A stretch of 64,000 nucleotides of DNA from Marinifilum sp. D737 (lineage in GTDB: Bacteria; Bacteroidota; Bacteroidia; Bacteroidales; Marinifilaceae): contig NZ_JANQCD010000008.1 in NCBI RefSeq assembly GCF_026672275.1, positions 85,596 to 149,595 on the forward strand. The letters are read 5' to 3'. The notes below the pieces were generated by a model. The model searched no databases. It was not told the DNA's origin and was given only the letters and a program-made list of their open reading frames with translations. Both the position numbers and the translations under genes were made by a program. Positions 56,693 through 64,000 of the stretch are shown here, one piece after another. Each line of letters opens with the position of its first letter. The first letter of the stretch is position 1.

Positions 56693-57202
56693 ATGAGGAT
56701 CTTTATTGTACTTCTGATCATCTGTGCATCAGAATTAACTTCAGCCCAAAGCAATATGGAAAGTATACAAAATGAAATTGACCAAAGTGTTTGGAAAGAG
56801 TTTAAATCTGCATTTGAAAGGATAGATGCAATAGCATTGAATGATCTCTATGCAGATCAAACTTTAAGAGTTACTCCAAATGGGATTGATACAGAAAACT
56901 CTTTTAAGACTGCAAATGTTGAAAGATTTCAAATACTTAAGGAGAAGTCTGCCATTGTAAAACTGGATTTTTGGTTCGAAAGCAGGCATACAAATCTGAA
57001 TACCTCATATGAAGTAGGCTATTACAAGATAGAAACGAAAATTGATGATGAATGCTCGATCCATTACGGGCAATTTCATATTGTTCTCAAAAAGATATCA
57101 AATACCTGGAAAATTGTTCAGGATTGGGATACCACCATTATTAATGGTCAAAAAATCGGCAAAAAAGAGTTTGAAAGAATGGGTGAGAATCAACTTTATT
57201 AG
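56693..57202 (+). CDS. Exported NTF2-like (SnoaL/DUF4440-type) protein
   Basis: A 169-residue protein with a signal peptide (MRIFIVLLIICASELTSAQS, cleavage after TSA). The mature part fits the NTF2-like cone fold: an N-terminal helix IDQSVWKEFKSAFERIDAI, the ALNDLYADQTLRVTPNG segment typical of DUF4440 proteins, and the C-terminal strands FHIVLKKISNTWKIVQDWD. Such proteins bind small ligands or act as simple enzymes; no substrate can be named. It stands alone, 51 bp after the ferritin terminator. Confidence 0.75.
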   Translation: MRIFIVLLIICASELTSAQSNMESIQNEIDQSVWKEFKSAFERIDAIALNDLYADQTLRVTPNGIDTENSFKTANVERFQILKEKSAIVKLDFWFESRHTNLNTSYEVGYYKIETKIDDECSIHYGQFHIVLKKISNTWKIVQDWDTTIINGQKIGKKEFERMGENQLY

Positions 57203-57278
57203 TCATCACGCTTCATTCCTTTAAATTATTTTCATAAAAAAGGCTTCAAACCAATAAAAATTTCTACTTTTGGTCTCG

Positions 57279-57671
57279 ATGGATATGAACAGATACCTCA
57301 TAGTAGTTTTTTGTGTGCTCACAGGATGTGCGGCAGCCGTACCTATGGCCAATGCACAGGATTTTACTGTGGACAATGAGCTATTTGCTGAATGGTACGC
57401 CGATCATGTTCAAAACCTGGATGAAGCATTTGCTTCGCCAATCCTGGTAAATGTAGAGCAAGAACAATTGGCAGGTTCATGTTTTTCGAATGCAGAAGAA
57501 TTATCTGTATTGAATGATTTGCCTAAAATTCCTGCATTAAACCAGCAATTAAAATTTCTGAATTATCCTGAACCTGAGGATATAAAAGGATATTTACCTT
57601 ATTCAGAACCATGTTTTAGCCAAGTTGTTAAGCGCGATAATCCTATTCGTGCTCCTGGTTATTCATGCTAA
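57279..57671 (+). CDS. Putative lipoprotein of unknown function
   Basis: About 130 residues. The N-terminus MDMNRYLIVVFCVLTGCAAA holds a lipobox LTGC; alternatively signal peptidase I could cut after ANAQ. The mature part is acidic, Pro-rich and carries four cysteines in spaced pairs (AGSCFSN, EPCFSQ, GYSC end). The start may be the ATG at 57279 or 57285. A TACTTTTG element at 57265-57272 lies so close that the mRNA could be nearly leaderless, or that element is not used. No family was recognised. Confidence 0.6.
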   Translation: MDMNRYLIVVFCVLTGCAAAVPMANAQDFTVDNELFAEWYADHVQNLDEAFASPILVNVEQEQLAGSCFSNAEELSVLNDLPKIPALNQQLKFLNYPEPEDIKGYLPYSEPCFSQVVKRDNPIRAPGYSC

Positions 57672-57772
57672 TTCGTTAAGGTTCAGGATTGAACCAATTT
57701 TCTATTTTAAATACATTTTAGCTTCTTCTATTCGTAGAGGAATGCATTCAATATTGAAATCAATAAATCATT

Positions 57773-60700
57773 ATGGGTTTTCTAGATAAAACATTAGGAA
57801 AACTGTTTGGTAACAAATCAGACAGAGACTTAAAAGAATTGACTCCTTATTTGGCAAAGATTAAGGCTGAGTATGATAGAGTAACAACACTAAGCCACGA
57901 TGGAATTCGTGAAGAATCTGCAAAATTAAAGCAACGCATTCAAGATTACGTACAAGCTGAAAATGACCAGATTAAATCATTTAAAGACAAAATCGAAAAT
58001 GGTGGACTTTCTGTAAACGAGAAGGAAGACATTTACGATGAGATAGATAAGATTGAAGGACAAATCGATGAGAAAATTGAGGAAGTGTTGGAACAAATCT
58101 TACCAACTGCTTTTGCAATTGTAAAAGATACTGCTCGTCGTTTAACCGAGAATGAGGAAATTGAAGTTACAGCAACTCAATTCGACCGTGATTTGGCTCC
58201 ACATTTCGACAATGTTCAGATTGATGGAGACAAAGCCGTATTCTTCAATTCCTGGACTGCAGGTGGTACTGAGATTGTTTGGGACATGATTCACTATGAT
58301 GTGCAGCTGATTGGTGGAACAGTTCTTCATCAAGGTAAAATTGCTGAGATGGCAACGGGGGAAGGTAAAACTTTGGTTGCAACCTTACCTGTATTCCTGA
58401 ATGCATTGACTGGGCGCGGGGTTCACGTAGTAACCGTGAATGATTACCTTGCAAAACGTGACTCGGAGTGGATGGGACCATTGTACCAATTCCACGGAAT
58501 GTCGGTTGATTGTATCGATAAGCATTCTCCAAACTCTGATGAGCGTAGAAAAGCATACGCTTCAGACATTACATTCGGTACCAACAATGAATTTGGTTTC
58601 GACTACTTGCGTGATAATATGGCTACCAATCCTAAGGATTTGGTTCAGCGTCGTCACAACTACTCAATTGTCGACGAGGTTGACTCGGTATTGGTAGATG
58701 ATGCTCGTACACCATTGATTATCTCTGGTCCAATTCCACGTGGTGACAATCAACAGTTCGATTCTTTGAAGCCTCAGGTGCAGAAAATTGTAAAGGCTCA
58801 GAACGACTTGGTAATGAAAATCTTTACCGAATCGAAGAAATTGTTGAACAGCGAAGACAAAAAAGAACAAGAAGAAGGAGCGAAGTTGTTATTGAGAACT
58901 TTTAAAGGTTTACCAAAAATGAAGCCTTTAATTAAGTACTTGAGTGAGCAAGGGAATAAAGCAACTTTATTAAAGACAGAGAACTTCTACATGCAGGAGA
59001 ATAACAAAAACATGCACATCATTACAGATGAACTGTATTTTGTTATCGACGAAAAGCATAATTCAATTGAATTAACCGATAAAGGTATCGATTTGCTAAG
59101 TGCTGATACCGACGATTCAGGATTCTTTGTATTGCCAGATATTGGTACTGAAATCAATGAAATCGAAAAATCAGATCTTCCTGATGAAGAAAAACTGAGA
59201 CAAAAGGATGAGATGATTCAGTCTTACTCGGTTAAAACAGAACGTGTTCACACGGTTAATCAGTTGTTGAAAGCATATACTTTATTCGAAAAAGATGTTG
59301 AGTATGTGTTGATGGATGGTAAAGTGAAAATTGTTGACGAGCAAACAGGTCGTATTATGGAAGGCCGTCGTTACTCTGATGGTTTGCACCAGGCAATTGA
59401 AGCGAAGGAAAATGTGAAGATTGAGGCAGCTACTCAAACATTTGCTACCATTACCCTTCAGAACTACTTTAGAATGTATCACAAGCTTTCGGGTATGACA
59501 GGTACTGCAGAAACCGAAGCAGGTGAATTATGGGATATTTACAAATTAGAGGTGGTTGTTATTCCAACCAACAAGCCAATTGCTCGTGATGACCGAGATG
59601 ATTTGGTATACAAAACCAAACGTGAAAAGTATGCTGCGGTTATCGAAGAAATTGTTGCTTTGGTAAATGCTGGTCGTCCGGTATTGGTTGGTACAACTTC
59701 AGTTGAGATTTCGGAATTGTTGGGTAGAATGCTTAAGATTCGTGGAATCAAACACAACGTACTGAATGCCAAATTACACCAAAAAGAGGCAGATATTGTT
59801 GCTGAAGCTGGTAAGGCAGGTACGGTAACTATTGCAACCAATATGGCTGGTCGTGGTACCGATATCAAATTAACTGATGAAGTTAAAGCTGCAGGTGGTT
59901 TGGCAATTATTGGTACAGAACGTCACGATTCTCGTCGTGTTGACCGTCAGTTGCGTGGTCGTGCAGGTCGTCAGGGAGATGTGGGGTCTTCTCAGTTTTT
60001 CGTATCTCTTGAAGATGATTTGATGCGTTTGTTTAGCTCAGATCGTATTGTGAAGCTTATGGACCGCATGGGTCTTGAAGAAGGAGAGGTGATTCAGCAC
60101 AGCATGATTACCAAATCTATTGAGCGTGCTCAGAAGAAAGTAGAGGAGAACAACTTTGGTATTCGTAAGCGTTTGCTTGAATATGATGATGTAATGAACT
60201 CTCAGCGTGAGGTAATCTACAAGCGTCGTCGTCACGCATTGTTCGGAGAGCGTATCCAGGTGGATATTGCCAATATGATGTACGATGTTTCTGAAGTGAT
60301 TGCCAATGAAAATCATGGTGGCGATTTCGAAGAGTTTAAAATGGACTTGATCCGTACCTTCTCAATTGAATCTCCGGTTACAGAGGAAGAGTTTTTGAAA
60401 GAAACTCCTGCTGTAATTGCTGAGAAGATAAATGATGTGGTTATGGATACTTACAATAGAAAAACTGAAGCTATTGCGAAGCAAGCATATCCTGTTATTA
60501 AGAATGTTTACGAATCGAAAGGTGAAATGTACGAGAATATTGTAGTTCCATTTTCTGATGGTTCTAAGATGTTCAATGTAATTACTCATTTGAAAAAAGC
60601 TTACGATACCGAAGCTGAAGATGTAATGAGATCTTTCGAAAAAGTATCGATTTTAGCAACTATTGATGAGTCCTGGAAAGAGCATTTGCGTGAAATGGAT

Positions 60701-61066
60701 GATTTGAAACAATCTGTTCAGAATGCTTCATACGAGCAAAAAGATCCACTTTTGATTTACAAGTTTGAATCATTCAACTTATTTAAAGTAATGGTTGAAG
60801 ATGTGAACAAGAAAGTGGTTGCCAGCTTAATGAAAGGTCACATTCCATTGCAGGATCCTGAAGAAGTGCGTCAGGCTGAAGAGCGCAAGCGTGATATGAG
60901 TAACCTTCAAACTTCGAAAGAAGAATTAGGTTCTGATGGAAGAAAACAAGCTCCTAAAAAGGCTGAGCCAGTTCGAAATGTTCAGAAAGTAGGACGTAAC
61001 GAGCCTTGTCCTTGCGGTAGCGGTAAGAAATTTAAGCAATGTCACGGTAAAGGTGTTCCAGCTTAA
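57773..61066 (+). CDS. secA: Preprotein translocase ATPase SecA
   Basis: Motor of the Sec export pathway, 1097 aa. NBD1 has Walker [16 protein letters not shown] (Lys199) and the DEVD box [17 protein letters not shown]; the preprotein cross-linking domain and NBD2 ([20 protein letters not shown]) follow, then the helical wing and scaffold. The C-terminus ends in the zinc-binding SecB/membrane contact [17 protein letters not shown]. It is about 200 residues longer than E. coli SecA because of two insertions usual in Bacteroidota: one at about 60-110 before NBD1 and one at about 330-400. Transcribed before lgt, with a hairpin between. Confidence 0.97.
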   Translation: MGFLDKTLGKLFGNKSDRDLKELTPYLAKIKAEYDRVTTLSHDGIREESAKLKQRIQDYVQAENDQIKSFKDKIENGGLSVNEKEDIYDEIDKIEGQIDEKIEEVLEQILPTAFAIVKDTARRLTENEEIEVTATQFDRDLAPHFDNVQIDGDKAVFFNSWTAGGTEIVWDMIHYDVQLIGGTVLHQGKIAEMATGEGKTLVATLPVFLNALTGRGVHVVTVNDYLAKRDSEWMGPLYQFHGMSVDCIDKHSPNSDERRKAYASDITFGTNNEFGFDYLRDNMATNPKDLVQRRHNYSIVDEVDSVLVDDARTPLIISGPIPRGDNQQFDSLKPQVQKIVKAQNDLVMKIFTESKKLLNSEDKKEQEEGAKLLLRTFKGLPKMKPLIKYLSEQGNKATLLKTENFYMQENNKNMHIITDELYFVIDEKHNSIELTDKGIDLLSADTDDSGFFVLPDIGTEINEIEKSDLPDEEKLRQKDEMIQSYSVKTERVHTVNQLLKAYTLFEKDVEYVLMDGKVKIVDEQTGRIMEGRRYSDGLHQAIEAKENVKIEAATQTFATITLQNYFRMYHKLSGMTGTAETEAGELWDIYKLEVVVIPTNKPIARDDRDDLVYKTKREKYAAVIEEIVALVNAGRPVLVGTTSVEISELLGRMLKIRGIKHNVLNAKLHQKEADIVAEAGKAGTVTIATNMAGRGTDIKLTDEVKAAGGLAIIGTERHDSRRVDRQLRGRAGRQGDVGSSQFFVSLEDDLMRLFSSDRIVKLMDRMGLEEGEVIQHSMITKSIERAQKKVEENNFGIRKRLLEYDDVMNSQREVIYKRRRHALFGERIQVDIANMMYDVSEVIANENHGGDFEEFKMDLIRTFSIESPVTEEEFLKETPAVIAEKINDVVMDTYNRKTEAIAKQAYPVIKNVYESKGEMYENIVVPFSDGSKMFNVITHLKKAYDTEAEDVMRSFEKVSILATIDESWKEHLREMDDLKQSVQNASYEQKDPLLIYKFESFNLFKVMVEDVNKKVVASLMKGHIPLQDPEEVRQAEERKRDMSNLQTSKEELGSDGRKQAPKKAEPVRNVQKVGRNEPCPCGSGKKFKQCHGKGVPA

Positions 61067-61099
61067 TTTCCGAATATGAAATATTAATATTATTTTCAC

Positions 61100-61136
61100 A
61101 TGGATTGTTCTGCTAGTCGGGACAATCCATTTGGTT
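61100..61136 (+). terminator. Terminator after secA
   Basis: Nine-bp stem ATGGATTGT/ACAATCCAT with a 13-nt loop, then TTGGTTTTG; moderate T tract. Confidence 0.65.
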
Positions 61137-61166
61137 TTGACACACTGAACTCTAAAAATAACTGAT

Positions 61167-61967
61167 ATGTTACTATCAATCCTTTGGGATATTAAACCCG
61201 AAATTTTTACGATTGGTTCCTTTTCCGTTCGTTGGTACGGATTACTTTTTGCCTTAGGCTTTTTGTTGGGATACTATATCGTTGAGAAGATGTTTAAGAA
61301 GGATGGTATCAAGTTGGAATGGCTTGATAAATTATTCTTGTATACCATGATTGCTACCGTTGTAGGAGCACGTTTAGGCCATGTTTTCTTCTATGGATGG
61401 GAATTTTATTCACAACATCCGGCTGAAATTATTAAAGTATGGCATGGAGGATTAGCCTCTCATGGCGCTGCAATTGGTATTATTGCTGCTTTGTGGTTCT
61501 ATTCGAAAAAAGTGAGCAAGAAATCAATTCTTTGGATCTTGGATTACGTTGTAATTCCAGTTGCTTTGGCAGGATGTTTCATTCGTTTGGGAAACCTGAT
61601 GAATTCTGAAATTATTGGTGTGAAAACGACTGTATCCTGGGGATTTGAGTTTGTGCGAGCTTCAATCGAAGATCCAAAAGCACCTCGTCATCCTGCACAA
61701 TTGTACGAAGCAATTTGTTACCTGATTTCTTTCGGAATATTGATGTTCATGTATTGGAAAACCGATGCAAAACAACGCTCAGGTATGATTTTCGGTGCAT
61801 TTTTGGTGTTGATTTTTACGGCTCGTTTCTTCATCGAGTTCATCAAAGAAAATCAGGAAGCATTTGAAGAAGGTATGGCTTTAAATATGGGACAATGGTT
61901 AAGTATACCCTTTGTTTTGTTGGGAGCTTATTTTGTGATTAAGAATTTAAAAGCAAAAACAGCATAA
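61167..61967 (+). CDS. lgt: Prolipoprotein diacylglyceryl transferase
   Basis: Inner-membrane enzyme adding diacylglycerol to the lipobox cysteine of prolipoproteins, the first step of lipoprotein maturation. The 266-residue protein has seven helices and the Lgt signature HGGLASHGAAIGI (about residues 93-105) and the conserved GNLMNSEIIG (about 148-157). Start MLLSILWDIKPEIFTIGSFSV with the following VRWYGLLFALGFLLG is standard. It fits a genome encoding many lipoproteins, several of them in this window. Separated from secA by a weak terminator and followed by a strong one. Confidence 0.96.
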   Translation: MLLSILWDIKPEIFTIGSFSVRWYGLLFALGFLLGYYIVEKMFKKDGIKLEWLDKLFLYTMIATVVGARLGHVFFYGWEFYSQHPAEIIKVWHGGLASHGAAIGIIAALWFYSKKVSKKSILWILDYVVIPVALAGCFIRLGNLMNSEIIGVKTTVSWGFEFVRASIEDPKAPRHPAQLYEAICYLISFGILMFMYWKTDAKQRSGMIFGAFLVLIFTARFFIEFIKENQEAFEEGMALNMGQWLSIPFVLLGAYFVIKNLKAKTA

Positions 61968-61986
61968 AGATTCATTATGAAATTTA

Positions 61987-62020
61987 AAAATCCGAATCAT
62001 TATGGTTCGGATTTTTTTTG
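61987..62020 (+). terminator. Terminator after lgt
   Basis: Nine-bp stem AAATCCGAA/TTCGGATTT, 8- to 9-nt loop and T8. Confidence 0.9.
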
Positions 62021-62074
62021 TTTAGTATCCTATGCCCATAGGATTCATTAATCTGAAAAAGGAAGAATTACAGA

Positions 62075-64000
62075 ATGCAGATAAAATACCCATTACAATT
62101 CATTGCAATTGCTCTTATTGGTTTTGTACTACAATCATGTTCAACTTTAAAATTAACGGAAAATAAAGGCTTCGATAACTACAGTACAGTCTATGTTTTC
62201 CAGAATGGTATTGAATTGCCAATATCTGCCCAAAGTGATACCATAGAGATAGATAAAAGCAAATTTACCCTTCGTTTTTACAATAAACCCTATGATGTAG
62301 CAAGCAAAAAGTTTAACGCTACGCGCATAACAGCATTTTATAATGTATCTCAATTGCCTGTGGTGGAAACAGGCATGGCAATTGACACCATAGAGTGTTT
62401 TGCTCCGGGAACAGGAATGGCTACAGCTAAAAATGGAGGCTATGAAGCTCTGAGATTTAATTCAAGTGCACATCACTATCTGTTTTATGAGAATGAGGAA
62501 AATAAAAGGGTGGATTCAATTGCTTCCTTGGACAATATGCTTAAGTTGGAGTTCGAGATTGACTCTTTAAACTTTATGAGCCAATTAACAGCCATGTCCG
62601 ATATGCGGCTAAGCGAATTCTATCTGCTGGTATTTACGGATAGAAATCAAAATAAAATTGTAGATGAAGGGGAGTGTATGAAGCTTACCATTCGCGTTAA
62701 GGATAACTACAAAGGATGGTCTGTTCCTTATTGGAATATGCAGGATTCTTTGGGACAGACTCCTTTACACAAATTGTTTTTATTTGAAGAGTGGGAAAAC
62801 ATTAGTGACAGACAAAAGCTAAGGATATTACAGGAAGCACTTTCGTTGGAAAGTACAAATCCTAACATTCAGGATGCCATGGGAAATACTGCGATGCATT
62901 ACGCTTTGGGGGAATATTACCTTGAAAAGGAAAAGAGATCTTGCAATCATCCTGTTGAGCTAATAAAGGTACTGTTGAGCAGTGACAAGACAGATGTAAA
63001 CATTGGTAACTATTACTATAACAATAATCCATTGCAACAGTATTTAATGAGTGGCAACAGTGGAGTAAATAGAATAAATGCCAGAGGAATTGAGTTAATC
63101 AGCCTGTTTCTTACGCGAGATGACCTGAAATTGAATAGCTTAAACAATGTCAATTTTACCTCTTTTGATTACGCAAGTAGAAAAAACTGGTTAGATGATA
63201 AGAATACAGAACTTGTTGACAAGCTAAAGCCGAATAAGGAGTATAATTATGGAGCATCACAGGAATTGTCGAAATTTGTATGCCGAATAGGTACTGATGC
63301 GAAAATAGATGACCTTGATTTTTACATGGAGAATATTAAGCTATGTCTGGATTATAATGCCAATACTAATGTAATCGAAAATCAACTGGCAAGAACACCT
63401 TTGACCTGGCTGTGTTACACAAAGGACAGGTCATATGGATATTCTGATGAAGAAATTCAATCGAACCTGCAACTGCGTTCAGAATTGGTAAAGCAACTGA
63501 TGCAAACGCCTGGTATTGATCTAAACCTGCCTGACTACATTGGTGCAACTGCGTTACATTATGCTGTGGATGCTTATGCAAGGGTTTTGGTAAAAACTTT
63601 AGTAAGCAATCCTCATACCAATGTGAATCGTCAAAATTCAGATGGTAACACCCCTTTAATGCAGATGATTCATAACCTAACCTATTTACGCTTGGGGGCT
63701 CAGAAAGAGGCATGTGCCTGTTTAAAGGAATTAATATCCGACAGTAGTCGACTAGATTTTAGAGTGTTGAATTACAAGGGTGAATCAACTCTCGATTTAA
63801 TTAATTTCTGGATGTTGGATAAGGAAAGAGGTGAGGTAAATAAAAGATTATATCCCGAGATGTATAATTGTCTGGAAGAATTAAAGCAAAAAATTGAAAG
63901 TGATATCCAGCAAAATAATCTCGATAAGAAGAAAATTCCCAATCTTCAGGTTTTGAAACCAACTTATCCATTACCGGATTCAAATGGATGTATTCGAAAC
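62075..64000 (+). CDS. Ankyrin-repeat lipoprotein (partial, runs off the window)
   Basis: An open frame of at least 642 codons continues past the window end. It begins MQIKYPLQFIAIALIGFVL with the lipobox LQSC, so the product is a lipoprotein. A beta-rich domain of about 230 residues is followed by irregular ankyrin-like repeats: DAMGNTAMHYALGEYY (about 268-283), ARTPLTWLCYTKD, YIGATALHYAVDAYARVL and NSDGNTPLMQMIHNL (about 485-540). The repeats are the basis for a protein-binding role at the envelope. GGAAG lies 11 bp before the start as a possible ribosome site. Confidence 0.8.
   Translation, partial: MQIKYPLQFIAIALIGFVLQSCSTLKLTENKGFDNYSTVYVFQNGIELPISAQSDTIEIDKSKFTLRFYNKPYDVASKKFNATRITAFYNVSQLPVVETGMAIDTIECFAPGTGMATAKNGGYEALRFNSSAHHYLFYENEENKRVDSIASLDNMLKLEFEIDSLNFMSQLTAMSDMRLSEFYLLVFTDRNQNKIVDEGECMKLTIRVKDNYKGWSVPYWNMQDSLGQTPLHKLFLFEEWENISDRQKLRILQEALSLESTNPNIQDAMGNTAMHYALGEYYLEKEKRSCNHPVELIKVLLSSDKTDVNIGNYYYNNNPLQQYLMSGNSGVNRINARGIELISLFLTRDDLKLNSLNNVNFTSFDYASRKNWLDDKNTELVDKLKPNKEYNYGASQELSKFVCRIGTDAKIDDLDFYMENIKLCLDYNANTNVIENQLARTPLTWLCYTKDRSYGYSDEEIQSNLQLRSELVKQLMQTPGIDLNLPDYIGATALHYAVDAYARVLVKTLVSNPHTNVNRQNSDGNTPLMQMIHNLTYLRLGAQKEACACLKELISDSSRLDFRVLNYKGESTLDLINFWMLDKERGEVNKRLYPEMYNCLEELKQKIESDIQQNNLDKKKIPNLQVLKPTYPLPDSNGCIRN

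Overview
ORGANISM. AT-rich DNA of the phylum Bacteroidota. The supporting features are a SusC/SusD pair, LytTR-type two-component genes, promoters of the Bacteroidota form (TTG about 20 bp before TAnnTTTG), a monomeric isocitrate dehydrogenase and a type II-C CRISPR system with a long (46-48 bp class) repeat. Gene content and protein sequences suggest a marine or anaerobic Marinilabiliales/Marinifilaceae-like bacterium; that placement is inference. No tRNA or rRNA gene and no intact insertion sequence was recognised.

LAYOUT. (1) 0.8-13.1 kb: tetrapyrrole synthesis by the C5 route. hemA, hemC, hemB, hemE lie on the plus strand and hemL, hemD on the minus strand further on; between them are a GAF histidine kinase, a metallophosphoesterase, small exported proteins and a threonine dehydratase. 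(2) 13.3-20.3 kb: a RelA/SpoT homologue with a degenerate hydrolase site, dnaX with an A10 slippage tract, and monomeric icd. (3) 20.4-23.9 kb: a cobalamin-riboswitch-controlled operon of a TonB-dependent receptor and a lipoprotein form of the cobaltochelatase CbiK. (4) 24.3-34.9 kb: a LytS-type sensor kinase, a large zinc metalloprotease, SusC, SusD and a LytTR regulator, probably a regulated peptide-acquisition locus. (5) 36.4-45.4 kb: a complete type II-C CRISPR-Cas locus: tracrRNA (minus strand), cas9, cas1, cas2, then 39 intact repeats plus one interrupted repeat. (6) 45.4-47.1 kb: decayed accessory DNA with a short unannotated double-glycine-leader peptide, a gene split by an amber codon, and a GxxExxY remnant. 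(7) 47.1-64 kb: patatin phospholipase, HU, WYL/GyrI-type regulators, a KefB-like antiporter, flavodoxin-DUF2023-ferritin, secA, lgt, and the start of an ankyrin-repeat lipoprotein that runs off the window.

MOST INTERESTING SIGNALS. The CRISPR repeat, read on the minus strand, contains a complete Bacteroidota promoter (TTG, 18 bp, TATCTTTG), so each unit may drive its own crRNA. The tracrRNA has its own promoter and terminator and lies antisense to the cas9 leader. Its anti-repeat matches the variant found only in the two oldest-looking intact repeats, so the common repeat now pairs through a G-U wobble. A double-glycine peptide lies beside the array, dnaX carries a probable gamma-producing slippage site, and the cobalt chelatase is a predicted surface or periplasmic lipoprotein under B12 control.
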